DNA of 64,000 nt. Source: Microbacterium sp. SORGH_AS_1204 (GTDB lineage Bacteria > Actinomycetota > Actinomycetes > Actinomycetales > Microbacteriaceae). Below the pieces are notes generated by a model. That model searched no databases and was not told the DNA's origin. It was given only the letters and a program-made list of their open reading frames with translations. Positions 8,204 to 17,832 of the stretch are shown piece after piece; position 1 is the stretch's first letter, and each line of letters starts with the position of its first letter. Position numbers and translations under genes: made by a program. Where the stretch lies: positions 3,410,001 through 3,474,000 of the forward strand of contig NZ_JAUTBD010000001.1 in the NCBI RefSeq assembly GCF_030818935.1, in the 5' to 3' direction.

Positions 8204-11200
8204 CCGCGCGTCAACCGAAGGGTGACGACCTGGAACGGCCGCAGCTCCAGGGCGATCGCGTCGCCCTCGTGCGCGATGTGCCGGGAACGCGCCATGTCGT
8301 CGCGGAGCGCACGCTCGAGCAGGTCGACCTCCTCGACCGACGCGACGTCGAAGCCGGGGACGAGGAGCGTCGAGGCACGACGACCGAGCGCCTCGTACAC
8401 GCGCACGATCACGTCGCCCGAGCGGTCGTCGGCGAGCTTCACGGCCTCGACGCGCACGCCCTCGTCCGTCGAGCGCACGACGCTCCACGGCTCGACGGTG
8501 CCCTCGGCCGCGGGGCGACGCAGCGGCAGGTTCTGTTCGTAACCGGAAGCCACGACCGCGGCGATGTCGGCACCCGGGTGCACGGCGTAGCGGAACACGT
8601 GGTGGCCGGCATCCTGGATCGGGTCGGGCGAGTTCGCGGCGCGCACCAGGCTCAGGCGCACCTCGGTCTCGACCTCCCCCGACGCACCGACCGTGCGGGT
8701 GATGTCGTGGCCGTAGGTGGCGTCGTTGGTCACGCCGATGCCGTAACCGGGCTCCTCGACGTGCACCCAGCGGTGCGCCATGACCTCGAACTTGGCGTCT
8801 TCCCACGAGGTGTTCGTGTGGGTCGCGCGGCGCACGTGCCCGTACTGGATCTCGGCGCTGTGGTGGTGCGCGTGCACGACGAACGGCAGCGACGCCTTCA
8901 GCAGCTTCTCGCGTTCGTTCCAGTCGAGGTCGACCGTGAAGTGCGCGCGCACGTCGTCGGCGTTCACCGCGATGGTCTGCGTCAGGTGCGACGTGCCGAA
9001 CGTGCGGGTCACGACGACCCGGGCGCGCAGATCGCCGTCGATGACCAGCTCGACCGCGTCGGCGGCATCCAGGTCGTCGAAGGTGTAGCGGTAGTGCGCG
9101 TCGATGTCCCACGCGTCCCAGGCGTTCGGCAGGTCCTGGTGCAGCTGCAGCAGGTTGGCGACGCGGCCGGCGGGCACGAGCTCGCGGTTCTCGGCGAGGT
9201 CGACGATCGAGGTGACGAGGCCCCGGGCATCGACCGTCACACGGACGAGGCCGTTGTCGAGCACGATGGCCTCGCCGTCGTGGCGCGCGGTCACCGGGTG
9301 CGCGGGAACGACGGGGACGAGGGATGCCACGCCCAGCGCCGGCGTCTCGACGAGTGCGAGCGGGGTGCCCTCGGCATCCAGGGCCAGAGACCGGCGCGCG
9401 TGGTCAGCGGAGTTCACGACCGCGGCGGACAGGCCCGCGGCCTCCAGCGCCTCGGCGATCGAGCGCTCGAGCTCGGCGAGCGCGATGGCGTAGTCCTCTT
9501 CGTTCTGCTCGTGCACCCACTGGATGGAGGAGCCGGGGAGGATGTCGTGGAACTGCTGCAGCAGCACGCCCTGCCACAGGCGGTCGAGCGCGTCGTAGGG
9601 GTACTCGGCGCCCTTGAGGGCTGCGGCCGTCCACCACAGCTCGGCCTCGCGCAGACGGCCCTCGGCCTCGCGGTTGCCGCGCTTCTCGCGGGCGTGCGAG
9701 GTGAAGGTGCCGCGGTGCAGCTCCAGGTACAGCTCACCCACCCACACGGGGGCGTCGGTGTACTCGGCTTGCGCTGCGGCGAAGAAGTCGTCGGGGTGCT
9801 CGATCTCGACGCGGGGCGAACCCTCGAGCGACTCCACGCGGCGTTGGCGCTCCATCATCTCGCGGATGGGTCCGCCGCCGCCGTCGCCGTAGCCGAAGGG
9901 CACGAGCGAGGTCGTCGCCTTGCCCTTGTCGCGGAACTGACGCACGGCGTGGTGCAGCTCCTCGCCCTCGAGCGTGGAGTTGTAGGTGTCGATCGGCGGG
10001 AAGTGCGTGAAGATGCGCGAGCCGTCGATGCCCTCCCACCAGAAGGTGTGGTGGGGGAACTTGTTCGTCTGGCTCCACGAGATCTTCTGCGTGAGGAACC
10101 AGTCGAGCCCGGCGAGCTTCGCGATCTGCGGGAACGCGGCGGTGTACCCGAACGAATCGGGCAGCCAGATGCCGTGCGTCTCGACGCCGAGCTCGTCGCG
10201 GAAGAAGCGCATGCCCTGCGTGATCTGGCGCACCATCGCCTCGCCGCTGGGCAGGTTGCCGTCGGGCTCGACCCACTGCGAACCGACGACGATCCACTGG
10301 CCCGCGGCGATCGCGGCCTTGATGCCCTCCCACACGTGCGGGTAGCGCTCCTTGACCCACGCGTACTGCTGCGCCGACGACGCGGCGAAGCGGAAGTCGG
10401 GGTACTGCTCGGCGAGGGCGAGCACGTTCGAGAACGTGCGGGCGGTCTTGCGCTTGGTCTCGCGGATGGGCCAGAGCCACGCGGTGTCGATGTGCGCGTG
10501 ACCGATGCCCGAGAGGCGGTGGGCCGAGGCGGATGCCGGGCGCGAGAGCACGTCGACCAGCTCGGCCCGCGCGCCGGCGGCGGTACCGACGATGTCGTCG
10601 AGGCGCAGCACGTTCAGCGCCCGCTCGAGTGCCCGCATCACCTCGTGCCGGCGGGGCTCGGTCTCGGGCAGCTCCTTCATGAGCTGGTAGAGCACCTCGA
10701 CGTCGAACTGCAGCGCCCACACCTCGGGCTCGAACACGGCGAGCTCGGCGGTGCGGAAGGTGTAGATCGGCTTCTCGGGCGCGGTCTTCTTCGAGCCGAA
10801 TTTCGTCGGGATGAAGTCGTTGACCAGGATGTCGGGGTTGGCCGCGGCCTCGACGAAGAAGTGCACGGGCTCGCCGCCGGCGGCTTCTTCGGTCAGGCGC
10901 ACGTAGTGGTTGCGGGGGTGGATGCCCTTCACCTGCACGCCGTCAGCGGTGTGCACGAGCGCCTCGGCCTGGTTGCCGGGCCAGTCGCCCTGGAAGCCCG
11001 GGTCGAGCAGCAGCTCGACCGTGCGGCCGGCCCAGTCGGTCGGGATCTCGCCGGTGACCTCGAACCACCACGTCGACCAGGCGCGGCCCCAGCTGTCACC
11101 CACGGCGAAGGGCGTGTACTCGGCGGCGAGGGCCTCGGATGCCGGGACGGGCTCGTCGGGCACCATCCAGGCTTTCAGCGCGACGGGGACGCGAGCCGAG

Positions 11201-11274
11201 TACACGGCGGGGACGATGCGCTCGGTGAGGACGCGGTGGATGCGCTCTTCGACGAGGGTGAGGTTCTGGTGCAC
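8200..11274 (-). CDS. Alpha-mannosidase, glycoside hydrolase family 38
   Basis: The 1024-residue enzyme has the full GH38 layout: an N-terminal beta domain, the catalytic domain from about 250 to 530, a helical linker and a long C-terminal beta domain. The zinc-binding HAHIDTAWLWP lies near residue 258, the nucleophile aspartate is in LPDSFGYTAAFPQI near 368, and HDILPGSSIQ is near 576. No signal peptide is seen, so it acts on imported oligosaccharides in the cytosol. The GTG at 11274 has GGAG about 8 nt upstream and is followed directly by the alignable VHQNLTLVEERIHRVL. It is separated from the upstream GH4 gene by 171 bp that contain a hairpin, and is coupled to the MFS gene downstream. 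Confidence 0.93.
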   Translation of the reverse strand: MHQNLTLVEERIHRVLTERIVPAVYSARVPVALKAWMVPDEPVPASEALAAEYTPFAVGDSWGRAWSTWWFEVTGEIPTDWAGRTVELLLDPGFQGDWPGNQAEALVHTADGVQVKGIHPRNHYVRLTEEAAGGEPVHFFVEAAANPDILVNDFIPTKFGSKKTAPEKPIYTFRTAELAVFEPEVWALQFDVEVLYQLMKELPETEPRRHEVMRALERALNVLRLDDIVGTAAGARAELVDVLSRPASASAHRLSGIGHAHIDTAWLWPIRETKRKTARTFSNVLALAEQYPDFRFAASSAQQYAWVKERYPHVWEGIKAAIAAGQWIVVGSQWVEPDGNLPSGEAMVRQITQGMRFFRDELGVETHGIWLPDSFGYTAAFPQIAKLAGLDWFLTQKISWSQTNKFPHHTFWWEGIDGSRIFTHFPPIDTYNSTLEGEELHHAVRQFRDKGKATTSLVPFGYGDGGGGPIREMMERQRRVESLEGSPRVEIEHPDDFFAAAQAEYTDAPVWVGELYLELHRGTFTSHAREKRGNREAEGRLREAELWWTAAALKGAEYPYDALDRLWQGVLLQQFHDILPGSSIQWVHEQNEEDYAIALAELERSIAEALEAAGLSAAVVNSADHARRSLALDAEGTPLALVETPALGVASLVPVVPAHPVTARHDGEAIVLDNGLVRVTVDARGLVTSIVDLAENRELVPAGRVANLLQLHQDLPNAWDAWDIDAHYRYTFDDLDAADAVELVIDGDLRARVVVTRTFGTSHLTQTIAVNADDVRAHFTVDLDWNEREKLLKASLPFVVHAHHHSAEIQYGHVRRATHTNTSWEDAKFEVMAHRWVHVEEPGYGIGVTNDATYGHDITRTVGASGEVETEVRLSLVRAANSPDPIQDAGHHVFRYAVHPGADIAAVVASGYEQNLPLRRPAAEGTVEPWSVVRSTDEGVRVEAVKLADDRSGDVIVRVYEALGRRASTLLVPGFDVASVEEVDLLERALRDDMARSRHIAHEGDAIALELRPFQVVTLRLTRG

Positions 11275-11404
11275 GGTGGTCTCCGGTTCGGGGCTACGCG
11301 GGTTTCGGGGGCGCGGGTTCGGGTCTCGCGCCGAGCGGGTCGGGGGCCGCGGCGGGGGTCGGGATCCGCGCGACACGGGGTGCGGGGAGGGTGTGGCGTG
11401 GTGC

Positions 11405-11441
11405 GGGGGTGCGGTGCCGTTCGGGCCGACGCCGCACCCCC
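11405..11441 (-). terminator. Hairpin terminator or attenuator after the GH4 gene
   Basis: Perfect 10-bp arms GGGGGTGCGG (11405-11414) and CCGCACCCCC (11432-11441) enclose a 17-nt loop. The hairpin starts 4 nt after the GH4 stop codon on the minus strand. It may limit readthrough into the alpha-mannosidase gene. Confidence 0.6.
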
Positions 11442-11445
11442 GGGT

Positions 11446-12786
11446 TCAGCGGAGGTACGACAGGTCGGCGAAGCTGGAGCCGGCGTCGTCCAGCAGGGCG
11501 CGGGCCACGCGCACCGAGTCGATGAGCGGGTGGTGGGCGAGGGCGCGGAGGGCCGCGGCGCGCGAGCCGCCGAGCGCGGCCTCGATGGTCTGCCGCTCGA
11601 CGTATTTCACCGTGGTGACGAGGCCGAGCCCGAAGGCGGGGACGGCCGCGCTCTCGATGGGGCGCGGGCCGTCGGCACCGACGATGCACGGCACCTCGAC
11701 CACGGCCTCGCTGTCGAGGCCGGCGAGCACACCGCCACTGGGGACGTTGAGGATGAGACGGGCCGACTGATCGTAGGCGATCGCGCGCATGAGGGCGATC
11801 GCGACGTTCTCGTACCCGCCGGAGACGAGGTCTTCTTCATCGCGGTCGCCCATACCGGCGGAGTCGCGGTTGGTCGCCATGTAGGTGACCTCGCGCTCGT
11901 GGCGGCAGGCCTCCCAGGCCGCGTGCGGGCGGGGTGCGGTCGCAGCCGTGTCCCAGAAGCCGGCCTGCTGGTCGAGCAGATACCGCCCGCGGGTGGTCGC
12001 GGCGTACTGGTCGGCCTGCAGCACGTCGCGGCGGTACGAGTAGTAGTGCAGGTATTCGTTGGGCAGGGCGCCGAGCGTCTGGATCCAGTCGGCGCCGAAC
12101 AGCGCCCCCTCTTCGAACGACTCGATGCGCTCGGGCGAGGCGAGCAGCTCCGGCAGCAGGTCGACGCCGTCACGGCGGAGGGCCGTGAGCCAACCGAGGT
12201 GGTTGAGGCCTGCGTACTCGATCTCGACGTCGGCCGAATCACGGATGCCGAGGGCTCCGAGCGCACGACGGGCGAGGCCGATCGGCGAGTCGCAGATGCC
12301 GATGACGCGCTTGCCGAGCACGCGGCCCATGGCCTCGGTGACGACGCCGGCGGGATTGGTGAAGTTGATGACCCAGGCGTCGGGGGCGACCCGCTGGATG
12401 AGCTCGGCGAGCTGCATGGCCACCGGGAGGGTGCGCAGCGCATAGGAGATGCCGCCGAACCCGACGGTCTCCTGGCCGATGACCCCGTGCGACAGGCCGA
12501 TGCGCTCGTCGGTCGCCCGACCCGCCATGCCGCCGACGCGGATGGCGGAGAACACGAAGTCGGCGCCGCGCAGTCCCTCTTCGGCATCCGTGTGCACGCT
12601 CACGCGCGGCGCGTCGGGGAAGTCCCGCGCCTGATCCTCGAGGATGCGGGCCATCGTGCGCAGCCGCGTGCCGTCGGTGTCGATGAGGGCGACCTCATCG
12701 ACCCGGCCCGGGTCGCGGTCCAGGAGGAGGGCTCGGTAGACCAGAGGGGTGCGGAATCCTCCGCCACCGATCATGGCAAGCTTCAT
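11446..12786 (-). CDS. GH4 family glycosidase (6-phospho-beta-glucosidase type)
   Basis: The 446-residue protein opens with the NAD-binding loop KLAMIGGGGFRTPL, typical of GH4 enzymes, which use NAD+ and a divalent metal in a redox-assisted hydrolysis. Family motifs are present: NFTNPAGVVTEA near residue 140, CDSPIG near 165 (metal-binding cysteine) and GLNHLGW near 195 (metal-binding histidine). Its start overlaps the stop of the DeoR-type gene by ATGA. The pairing with a PfkB kinase and a deaminase on the other strand fits an amino-sugar disaccharide substrate, but phospho-sugar versus free-sugar preference cannot be read from sequence. Confidence 0.88.
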   Translation of the reverse strand: MKLAMIGGGGFRTPLVYRALLLDRDPGRVDEVALIDTDGTRLRTMARILEDQARDFPDAPRVSVHTDAEEGLRGADFVFSAIRVGGMAGRATDERIGLSHGVIGQETVGFGGISYALRTLPVAMQLAELIQRVAPDAWVINFTNPAGVVTEAMGRVLGKRVIGICDSPIGLARRALGALGIRDSADVEIEYAGLNHLGWLTALRRDGVDLLPELLASPERIESFEEGALFGADWIQTLGALPNEYLHYYSYRRDVLQADQYAATTRGRYLLDQQAGFWDTAATAPRPHAAWEACRHEREVTYMATNRDSAGMGDRDEEDLVSGGYENVAIALMRAIAYDQSARLILNVPSGGVLAGLDSEAVVEVPCIVGADGPRPIESAAVPAFGLGLVTTVKYVERQTIEAALGGSRAAALRALAHHPLIDSVRVARALLDDAGSSFADLSYLR

Positions 12787-13529
12787 GCGGTCACAATCTC
12801 GACATTCCGTCGGCCCAGGGACTCGACGATCGGGCCCTCGAGCGGCGCATCGGTGATGAGCCGCCGCAGGGCGAGGGGCAGGGCGATACGCCCGGCGCCG
12901 GTGCCGGGAAACTTGCTGTGGTCGGCGAGCACCGTCGCCGCGTCGCACGCGGCGAGCATGGCCTGCTTGATCGGCACTTGGGCGAGGGTGGTGTCGCGCA
13001 GATCGCCCTGCGGCGACATGCCGCTGACGCCGAGGAAGGCGTGATCGGCGCGGATGAGGCGCAGCGATTCGGTCGTGAGGTGGCCGGAGACGCTGCGATA
13101 CACCGGGTCGTAATCGCCGGGGAGCAGCACCAGGTGCGTCTCGCGCTCGTCGCGCAGCACGTCGTAGATGGCGAGGTTGTTCGTGATGACGGTCACCGCG
13201 CGGCCGCGCAGAAGGCGGGCGAGCTGCAGCGTCGTCGTTCCCACGTCGAGGATGACGGCCTGACCGTCGTTGATGGTCGCGGCCGCGGCCTGGGCGATGC
13301 GCTCCTTGCCCTCGCGGTTGACCGGCTCGACGGTGGCGAACGGGGCGTCGCCCTCGCTCATCACCGCACCGCCGTGCGTGCGGCGCAGCAGCCCCGCGTC
13401 GTCGAGGCGCTGCAGATCGCGACGGATCGTGGCGATGCTCGAACCGGTGGCTTCGGCGAGCTCGGCGACCGTGGCGGCCCGAGCGGAACGCAGGTGCTGG
13501 AGGATCTCGCGATCTCTGACGTCTTTCAT
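12783..13529 (-). CDS. DeoR family repressor of the glycan locus
   Basis: A 248-residue DeoR-type regulator. The N-terminal winged HTH (residues 3-58) shows REILQHLRSARAATVAELAE and SIATIRRDLQRLDDAGLL with the GGA wing. The C-terminal DeoRC sugar-phosphate domain has GTTTLQLARLL and ADHSKF. The ATG at 13529 starts the recognisable MKDVRDREIL; an upstream in-frame start at 13583 lies in AT-rich promoter DNA and is less likely. It is translated first in the leftward operon and faces the PfkB kinase gene across a 131-bp AT-rich gap containing a palindrome. It probably represses both directions and responds to a phosphorylated sugar made by the kinase (inference). Confidence 0.88.
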   Translation of the reverse strand: MKDVRDREILQHLRSARAATVAELAEATGSSIATIRRDLQRLDDAGLLRRTHGGAVMSEGDAPFATVEPVNREGKERIAQAAAATINDGQAVILDVGTTTLQLARLLRGRAVTVITNNLAIYDVLRDERETHLVLLPGDYDPVYRSVSGHLTTESLRLIRADHAFLGVSGMSPQGDLRDTTLAQVPIKQAMLAACDAATVLADHSKFPGTGAGRIALPLALRRLITDAPLEGPIVESLGRRNVEIVTA

Positions 13530-13578
13530 GGTGCGATCACCATAGCGCTCAAAATCGCTCAGTAACAAAATGTTTACA

Positions 13579-13592
13579 CGCAAAAATTTGCG
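13579..13592. promoter_or_regulatory. Candidate operator between the DeoR gene and the kinase operon
   Basis: A perfect inverted repeat CGCAAA-AA-TTTGCG sits in the unusually AT-rich divergent region 13530-13660. The direct repeat ATCGCTCAGT/ATCGCTCGGT flanks it (13554 and 13601). A TATAAA at 13613-13618 could be the -10 of the rightward operon, with TTGCGC at 13588 as a loosely spaced -35. DeoR proteins bind such dyads; that this is the site is inference. Confidence 0.5.
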
Positions 13593-13660
13593 CGGTCCTG
13601 ATCGCTCGGTGCTATAAACGGTGCAACGCCCCCGGTCGTCACCGCAGAGAGGAGGGGCTC

Positions 13661-14686
13661 ATGACGGTTGCATCCCGCCCCACCCCCCGCCTCCTGACGG
13701 CGGGACAGCTCTTCCTCGATCTGGTCTTCGCCGACCTGGCCGCAGCCCCGCGCCTCGGCGAGGAGCACTGGACCCCCGCGTTCGGCTGGGGGCCCGGCGG
13801 CATCGCCAACTACGCGATCGCCGCCGCCCGCCTCGGCGTCGACACGGTGCTCTGCGCCGACGCCGGCACCGACGCCCTCTCGCGCCTGGTGAGAGAGCGG
13901 ATCACCGACGAGGGCATCGCCGACGGCATCCGCGAGGTCTCCGACTGGGCCCTGCCCGTCACCGCCGCGATGAACTACGACGGCGACCGCGCGCTCGTCA
14001 CCGGCGGGCGCCCCGCCGCCCCGCTGGCCTCCCTGCTCGCCGACGCACCGGTCACCCCGGTGGCGGCCCTGCACATCGACGACTCGGTGTCGGAGTGGGT
14101 GCGCGAGCGCGCCGCCGCCGGCACGAAGGTCTTCGCCGATATCGGCTGGGACGCCGACGACAACTGGGATCCCGCAGCCCTCGACGTGCTCGACGGATGC
14201 CACGCCTTCCTGCCCAACGAAGCCGAGGCCCGCGCGTACACCCGCGCCGACGACGCCCGCGCGGCCGCCCGCGCTCTCGCCGAGCGCGTACCCCTGGCCG
14301 TGGTCACCCGCGGCGGCCACGGCGTGATCGCCGTCGACGCGGCGACCGGAACCGAGGTCGAGATCGGCGCCGTCGCCATCGACTTCGTCGACGCGACCGG
14401 CGCCGGCGACGTCTTCGGCGGCGCGCTGGCCGCCGCCGAGCTGACGACGTGGACGCTTCGCGAACGCGTCGAGTTCGCCACCCTCGTCGCGGCCATCACG
14501 GTGTCGCGTCCCGGCGGCGCGGCAGCCGCTCCCCGCCTCCACGAGCTGCTCCCCTGGCTCGACGCCCACCCGGCGGCCGCCGACCCGGCGCGCTTCGCCT
14601 TCCTCCGCGCCGCGCTGCACGACGGCGCATCGCCCTTCGCCGCCCCACCCCGCCCCACCCCGTCCTCACACCGCACCCGAATCTAG
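13661..14686 (+). CDS. PfkB family carbohydrate kinase
   Basis: The 341-residue product is a ribokinase-like sugar kinase. It shows the glycine-rich N-terminal signature GWGPGGIANYAIAAARLG and the second PfkB signature DFVDATGAGDVFGG, whose aspartate is the catalytic base. A strong Shine-Dalgarno (GAGGAGGGG) precedes the ATG at 13661. It is first in a six-gene rightward operon with an ABC importer, NagB and a GH2 enzyme. In this setting its likely job is to phosphorylate the free sugar released in the cytosol, plausibly glucosamine, to feed NagB; fructokinase or ketohexose kinase activity is also possible. The C-terminal 20 residues are proline-rich and probably disordered. Confidence 0.82.
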   Translation: MTVASRPTPRLLTAGQLFLDLVFADLAAAPRLGEEHWTPAFGWGPGGIANYAIAAARLGVDTVLCADAGTDALSRLVRERITDEGIADGIREVSDWALPVTAAMNYDGDRALVTGGRPAAPLASLLADAPVTPVAALHIDDSVSEWVRERAAAGTKVFADIGWDADDNWDPAALDVLDGCHAFLPNEAEARAYTRADDARAAARALAERVPLAVVTRGGHGVIAVDAATGTEVEIGAVAIDFVDATGAGDVFGGALAAAELTTWTLRERVEFATLVAAITVSRPGGAAAAPRLHELLPWLDAHPAAADPARFAFLRAALHDGASPFAAPPRPTPSSHRTRI

Positions 14687-14699
14687 GAGTGAACCACCC

Positions 14700-15974
14700 A
14701 TGATCACCCTCACCCCGCGCCACCGACGCGCGCTCGGCACCGTCGCCGTCGCCGCCGTCGCCGCCGTTTCCCTCTCGGCCTGCTCCGGCGGTGCCGGTGG
14801 TTCCTCCGACGGGCCCCTGACCCTGTGGACCTGGCCCGGCGGCATCGGCGAGAGCGTCGTGGACGCGGCCAAGACCGAGTTTCCCGACGCCAAGCTCGAG
14901 GTCACCACCATCGGCGACGACGTGAAGCAGAAGCTCGTCACCGTCTTCACCGGCCGAAGCGGCATCCCCTCGATCACCGGCATCAAGGGCGAGGACATGC
15001 CGTACTTCCTGCAGCAGGCCGACCTCTTCACCGACCTCAAGACCCTCGGCATCGACGACAAGCTCGCCGACTTCCCCGCCTGGAAGCTCGCCGAGGCCAC
15101 GACCCCCGACGGCAAGCTCATCGGCCTTCCCACCGACATCGGCCCCACCGCGCTGTATTACCGCACCGACGTGCTGGCCGCCGCCGGGCTTCCGACCGAT
15201 CCGGCCGCCGTCGCCGCGGCCACCAAGACCTGGGACGACTACTTCGCCTTCGGTGAGAAGCTCAAGGCCGCCACCGGCGCCTACCTCGAGGTGTCGATGG
15301 AAGACGTCTTCACGAAGGTCATGGGCCAGGGCGAGACGAAGATGGTGTCGCAGGACGGCGAGTTCCTCGGCGACAGCGCCCAGGTCAAGAAGGCCTGGGA
15401 CACCGCGATCGAGGCCAATGAGCGCGGCCTCGTCGCCGGCATCCAGGACGGCAGCCCCGACTGGGCCGCCGCGGTGAACAATGGATCTCTGCCGACGCTC
15501 CTCGGCGCCGCGTGGTACCAGGGCGATATGAAGAGCAACGCGCCCGACACCTCCGGCAAGTGGAACGTCACCGCGATGCCCGGTGGCCCCGCGAACATCG
15601 GCGGCTCGTTCCTGACGATCCCGGCCTCGACGGGCAACACGGAAGAGGCGGTGAAGATCGTCGAATACCTCCTGGATGCCGAAAACCAGGCCACCACGTA
15701 CACCGAAGTGGGCAACTTCCCGTCCTCGACCGCGGCACTGAGCCAGCCTGCGCTGCAGCAGCCCGACCCGTTCTTCGGCGGCCAGGTGACCACCGACGTC
15801 TTCAAGACGGCCTCCGAGAACATGCCGATCAGCTACACCAGCCCGATCGACAACGAGCTGCAGGCTCCCTTCATCACGGAGCTGACGAACGTGCAGTCGC
15901 AGGGCAAGGACCCGAAGCAGGCGTGGAACGACGCACTGGCCGCCGCCCAGCAGGTGTGGGAGCGCTCTAAGTGA
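14700..15974 (+). CDS. ABC sugar importer, substrate-binding lipoprotein
   Basis: A 424-residue extracellular binding protein of the maltose/oligosaccharide class (family 1). The N-terminus is a lipoprotein signal: basic TPRHRRALG, a hydrophobic stretch and lipobox LSAC with the lipidated cysteine at residue 28. The mature part begins LTLWTWPGG, and the hinge regions resemble SBP_bac_1 proteins (GLPTDIGPTALYYRTDVLAAAG, FLTIPASTGNTEEA). It is followed without a gap by two permease genes (GTGA overlap). No ATPase gene is present in the locus, so a shared MsiK-type ATPase elsewhere is expected, as is usual in Actinobacteria. Ligand identity is inferred from neighbours only. Confidence 0.9.
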   Translation: MITLTPRHRRALGTVAVAAVAAVSLSACSGGAGGSSDGPLTLWTWPGGIGESVVDAAKTEFPDAKLEVTTIGDDVKQKLVTVFTGRSGIPSITGIKGEDMPYFLQQADLFTDLKTLGIDDKLADFPAWKLAEATTPDGKLIGLPTDIGPTALYYRTDVLAAAGLPTDPAAVAAATKTWDDYFAFGEKLKAATGAYLEVSMEDVFTKVMGQGETKMVSQDGEFLGDSAQVKKAWDTAIEANERGLVAGIQDGSPDWAAAVNNGSLPTLLGAAWYQGDMKSNAPDTSGKWNVTAMPGGPANIGGSFLTIPASTGNTEEAVKIVEYLLDAENQATTYTEVGNFPSSTAALSQPALQQPDPFFGGQVTTDVFKTASENMPISYTSPIDNELQAPFITELTNVQSQGKDPKQAWNDALAAAQQVWERSK

Positions 15975-16939
15975 CATCCGCCACGCGCGTCATGACGGCC
16001 TCGGGGGTGCGCCCCAGCGCGCGCCCCCGGGGCCGGGGCCTCATCCGGCACTGGCCGATGTACGTGGCCATCGCCCCCTTCTTCCTGCTGTTCCTCGGCT
16101 TCGGCCTCTTCCCGACGGCCTACTCGCTCGTGCTGTCGTTCCAGGACTGGAACGGCCTGGGGGCGGCCAAGTGGACGGGCATCGACAACTACACGCGCCT
16201 GTTCACCGACCCGACGTTCTGGCTGTCGGTGCGCAACACGTTCGTGATCTTCGTGCTGTCGACATTCCCGATGCTCATCATCGCTGTGGCCGTCGCCGCG
16301 ATGCTCAACAACGCCGTCCGCTTCAGCACCGCTTTCCGCATCGCCTACTTCGTGCCCAACATCACCTCGGTGGTGGCGATGGCCGTGCTGTTCGGCTCGA
16401 TCTTCGGTGAGAACTTCGGTCTCGCCAACGCCGCCCTGCACTCACTGGGACTCCCCGGCGTGCAGTGGCTGTCGACGCCCTTCGGCATCCAATTGACGAT
16501 CTCGATCCTCATCACGTACCAGTGGACCGGGTACAACGCGATCATCTTCCTCGCCGGCATGCAGTCCATCGGCGGCGAGGTCTACGAGGCCGCCAAGCTC
16601 GACGGCGCCGGCCCTATCCGCAGCTTCTTCTCGATCACGCTGCCGCTTCTGCGCCCCACGATCATCTTCGTGCTCGTCGTCTCGACCGTCACCGGCATGC
16701 AGAGCTTCACCGAGGCCCAGGTGCTCACGGCGAGTTCCAGCACCACCAACCCGAACAGCGGCGGAGCAGGTCAGGGCGGCCTGACGATGGTCCTGTACTT
16801 CTACCAGCAGGCCTTCAGCTACAACCGCTTCGGCTATGGCGCCGCGATCGCCTGGGGCGTGTTCCTCATCGTCGTGATCTTCACCATCATCAGCTGGCGC
16901 TTCACCGCCGGCAAGAAGGAAGACCAGGCCCGCGCATGA
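15971..16939 (+). CDS. ABC sugar importer permease (MalF-like)
   Basis: The 322-residue membrane protein has six predicted helices and the ABC permease EAA loop EAAKLDGAGPIRSFFSITLPLLRP at about 205-230, which docks on the ATPase. Its start is a GTG at 15971 overlapping the stop of the binding-protein gene, so translation is coupled. It forms a heterodimer with the next gene product in the cytoplasmic membrane. The first helix (YVAIAPFFLLFLGFGLFP) follows a basic N-terminal tail. Confidence 0.92.
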   Translation: MTSATRVMTASGVRPSARPRGRGLIRHWPMYVAIAPFFLLFLGFGLFPTAYSLVLSFQDWNGLGAAKWTGIDNYTRLFTDPTFWLSVRNTFVIFVLSTFPMLIIAVAVAAMLNNAVRFSTAFRIAYFVPNITSVVAMAVLFGSIFGENFGLANAALHSLGLPGVQWLSTPFGIQLTISILITYQWTGYNAIIFLAGMQSIGGEVYEAAKLDGAGPIRSFFSITLPLLRPTIIFVLVVSTVTGMQSFTEAQVLTASSSTTNPNSGGAGQGGLTMVLYFYQQAFSYNRFGYGAAIAWGVFLIVVIFTIISWRFTAGKKEDQARA

Positions 16940-17832
16940 CCGTCACCACGCCCCCGCCCGCCACGGTCACCGAGCACATCACCACCGCCGGTGTGCCCGT
17001 GCGCCGCCGCCGCAAGGCGACCCCCGGCCGCGTGCTGCTGTACGGCGTGCTCACCGCCGGCGCGGTCGTCTCGCTCTTCCCGCTGTACTGGCTGGTCGTC
17101 ATGGCCAGCAACTCCACGAGCGACATCTACACGACCCCGCCGACCTTCGTCCCCGGCCCGCGCCTCTTCGACAACATCGGCGCGGTCTTCTCGCGCATCG
17201 ACTTCGCGGGCTCGCTGCTGAACACGGTCATCGTGGCCTGCAGCGTGACGTTCCTGGTGCTGCTGTTCGACTCGCTCGCCGCCTTCGCGTTCGCGAAGTT
17301 CGAGTTTCCGCTGCGCCGGACGCTCTTCACGATCACTCTCGTGACCTTCATGCTGCCGATGCAGCTGGCCGTCATCCCGCAGTTCATCACCATGACCAAC
17401 CTCGGCTGGGTGGGCCAGCTGCAGGCGCTCATCGTGCCCGCCGCGGCCAACGCGTTCGGCATCTTCTGGCTGCGGCAGTACATGGTGGCATCCATCCCCG
17501 ACGAGCTCATGGATGCCTCGGTGCTCGACGGTGCGGGCTTCTTCCGCCAGTGGTTCACGGTGTGTCTGCCGCTGATCCGTCCGGGCTTGGGCTTCCTCGG
17601 CATCTTCACCTTCATCGCCGCGTGGAACGACTACCTGTGGCCGTTGGTCGTGCTGACCAACCCCAACCAGGTGACGCTGCAGGTGGCGATGGCGCAGCTG
17701 AACACCGCGTTCGGTCAGGACTACGGCATGGTCATGGCCGGCGCTCTGCTCGCCGTGCTGCCGCTGCTCATCGTCTTCCTCATCGGTGCCCGCCAGTTCA
17801 TCGGCGACATCGCCAAGGGCGCGATCAAGTGA
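16936..17832 (+). CDS. ABC sugar importer permease (MalG-like)
   Basis: A 298-residue permease with six helices and the EAA-type loop MDASVLDGAGFFRQWF near residue 195, characteristic of MalG partners in carbohydrate ABC importers. It overlaps the preceding permease by ATGA and the following nagB-like gene by GTGA. The N-terminal 30 residues are cytoplasmic and basic (RRRRKATPGR). It should pair with the 15971 permease. Confidence 0.92.
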   Translation: MTVTTPPPATVTEHITTAGVPVRRRRKATPGRVLLYGVLTAGAVVSLFPLYWLVVMASNSTSDIYTTPPTFVPGPRLFDNIGAVFSRIDFAGSLLNTVIVACSVTFLVLLFDSLAAFAFAKFEFPLRRTLFTITLVTFMLPMQLAVIPQFITMTNLGWVGQLQALIVPAAANAFGIFWLRQYMVASIPDELMDASVLDGAGFFRQWFTVCLPLIRPGLGFLGIFTFIAAWNDYLWPLVVLTNPNQVTLQVAMAQLNTAFGQDYGMVMAGALLAVLPLLIVFLIGARQFIGDIAKGAIK

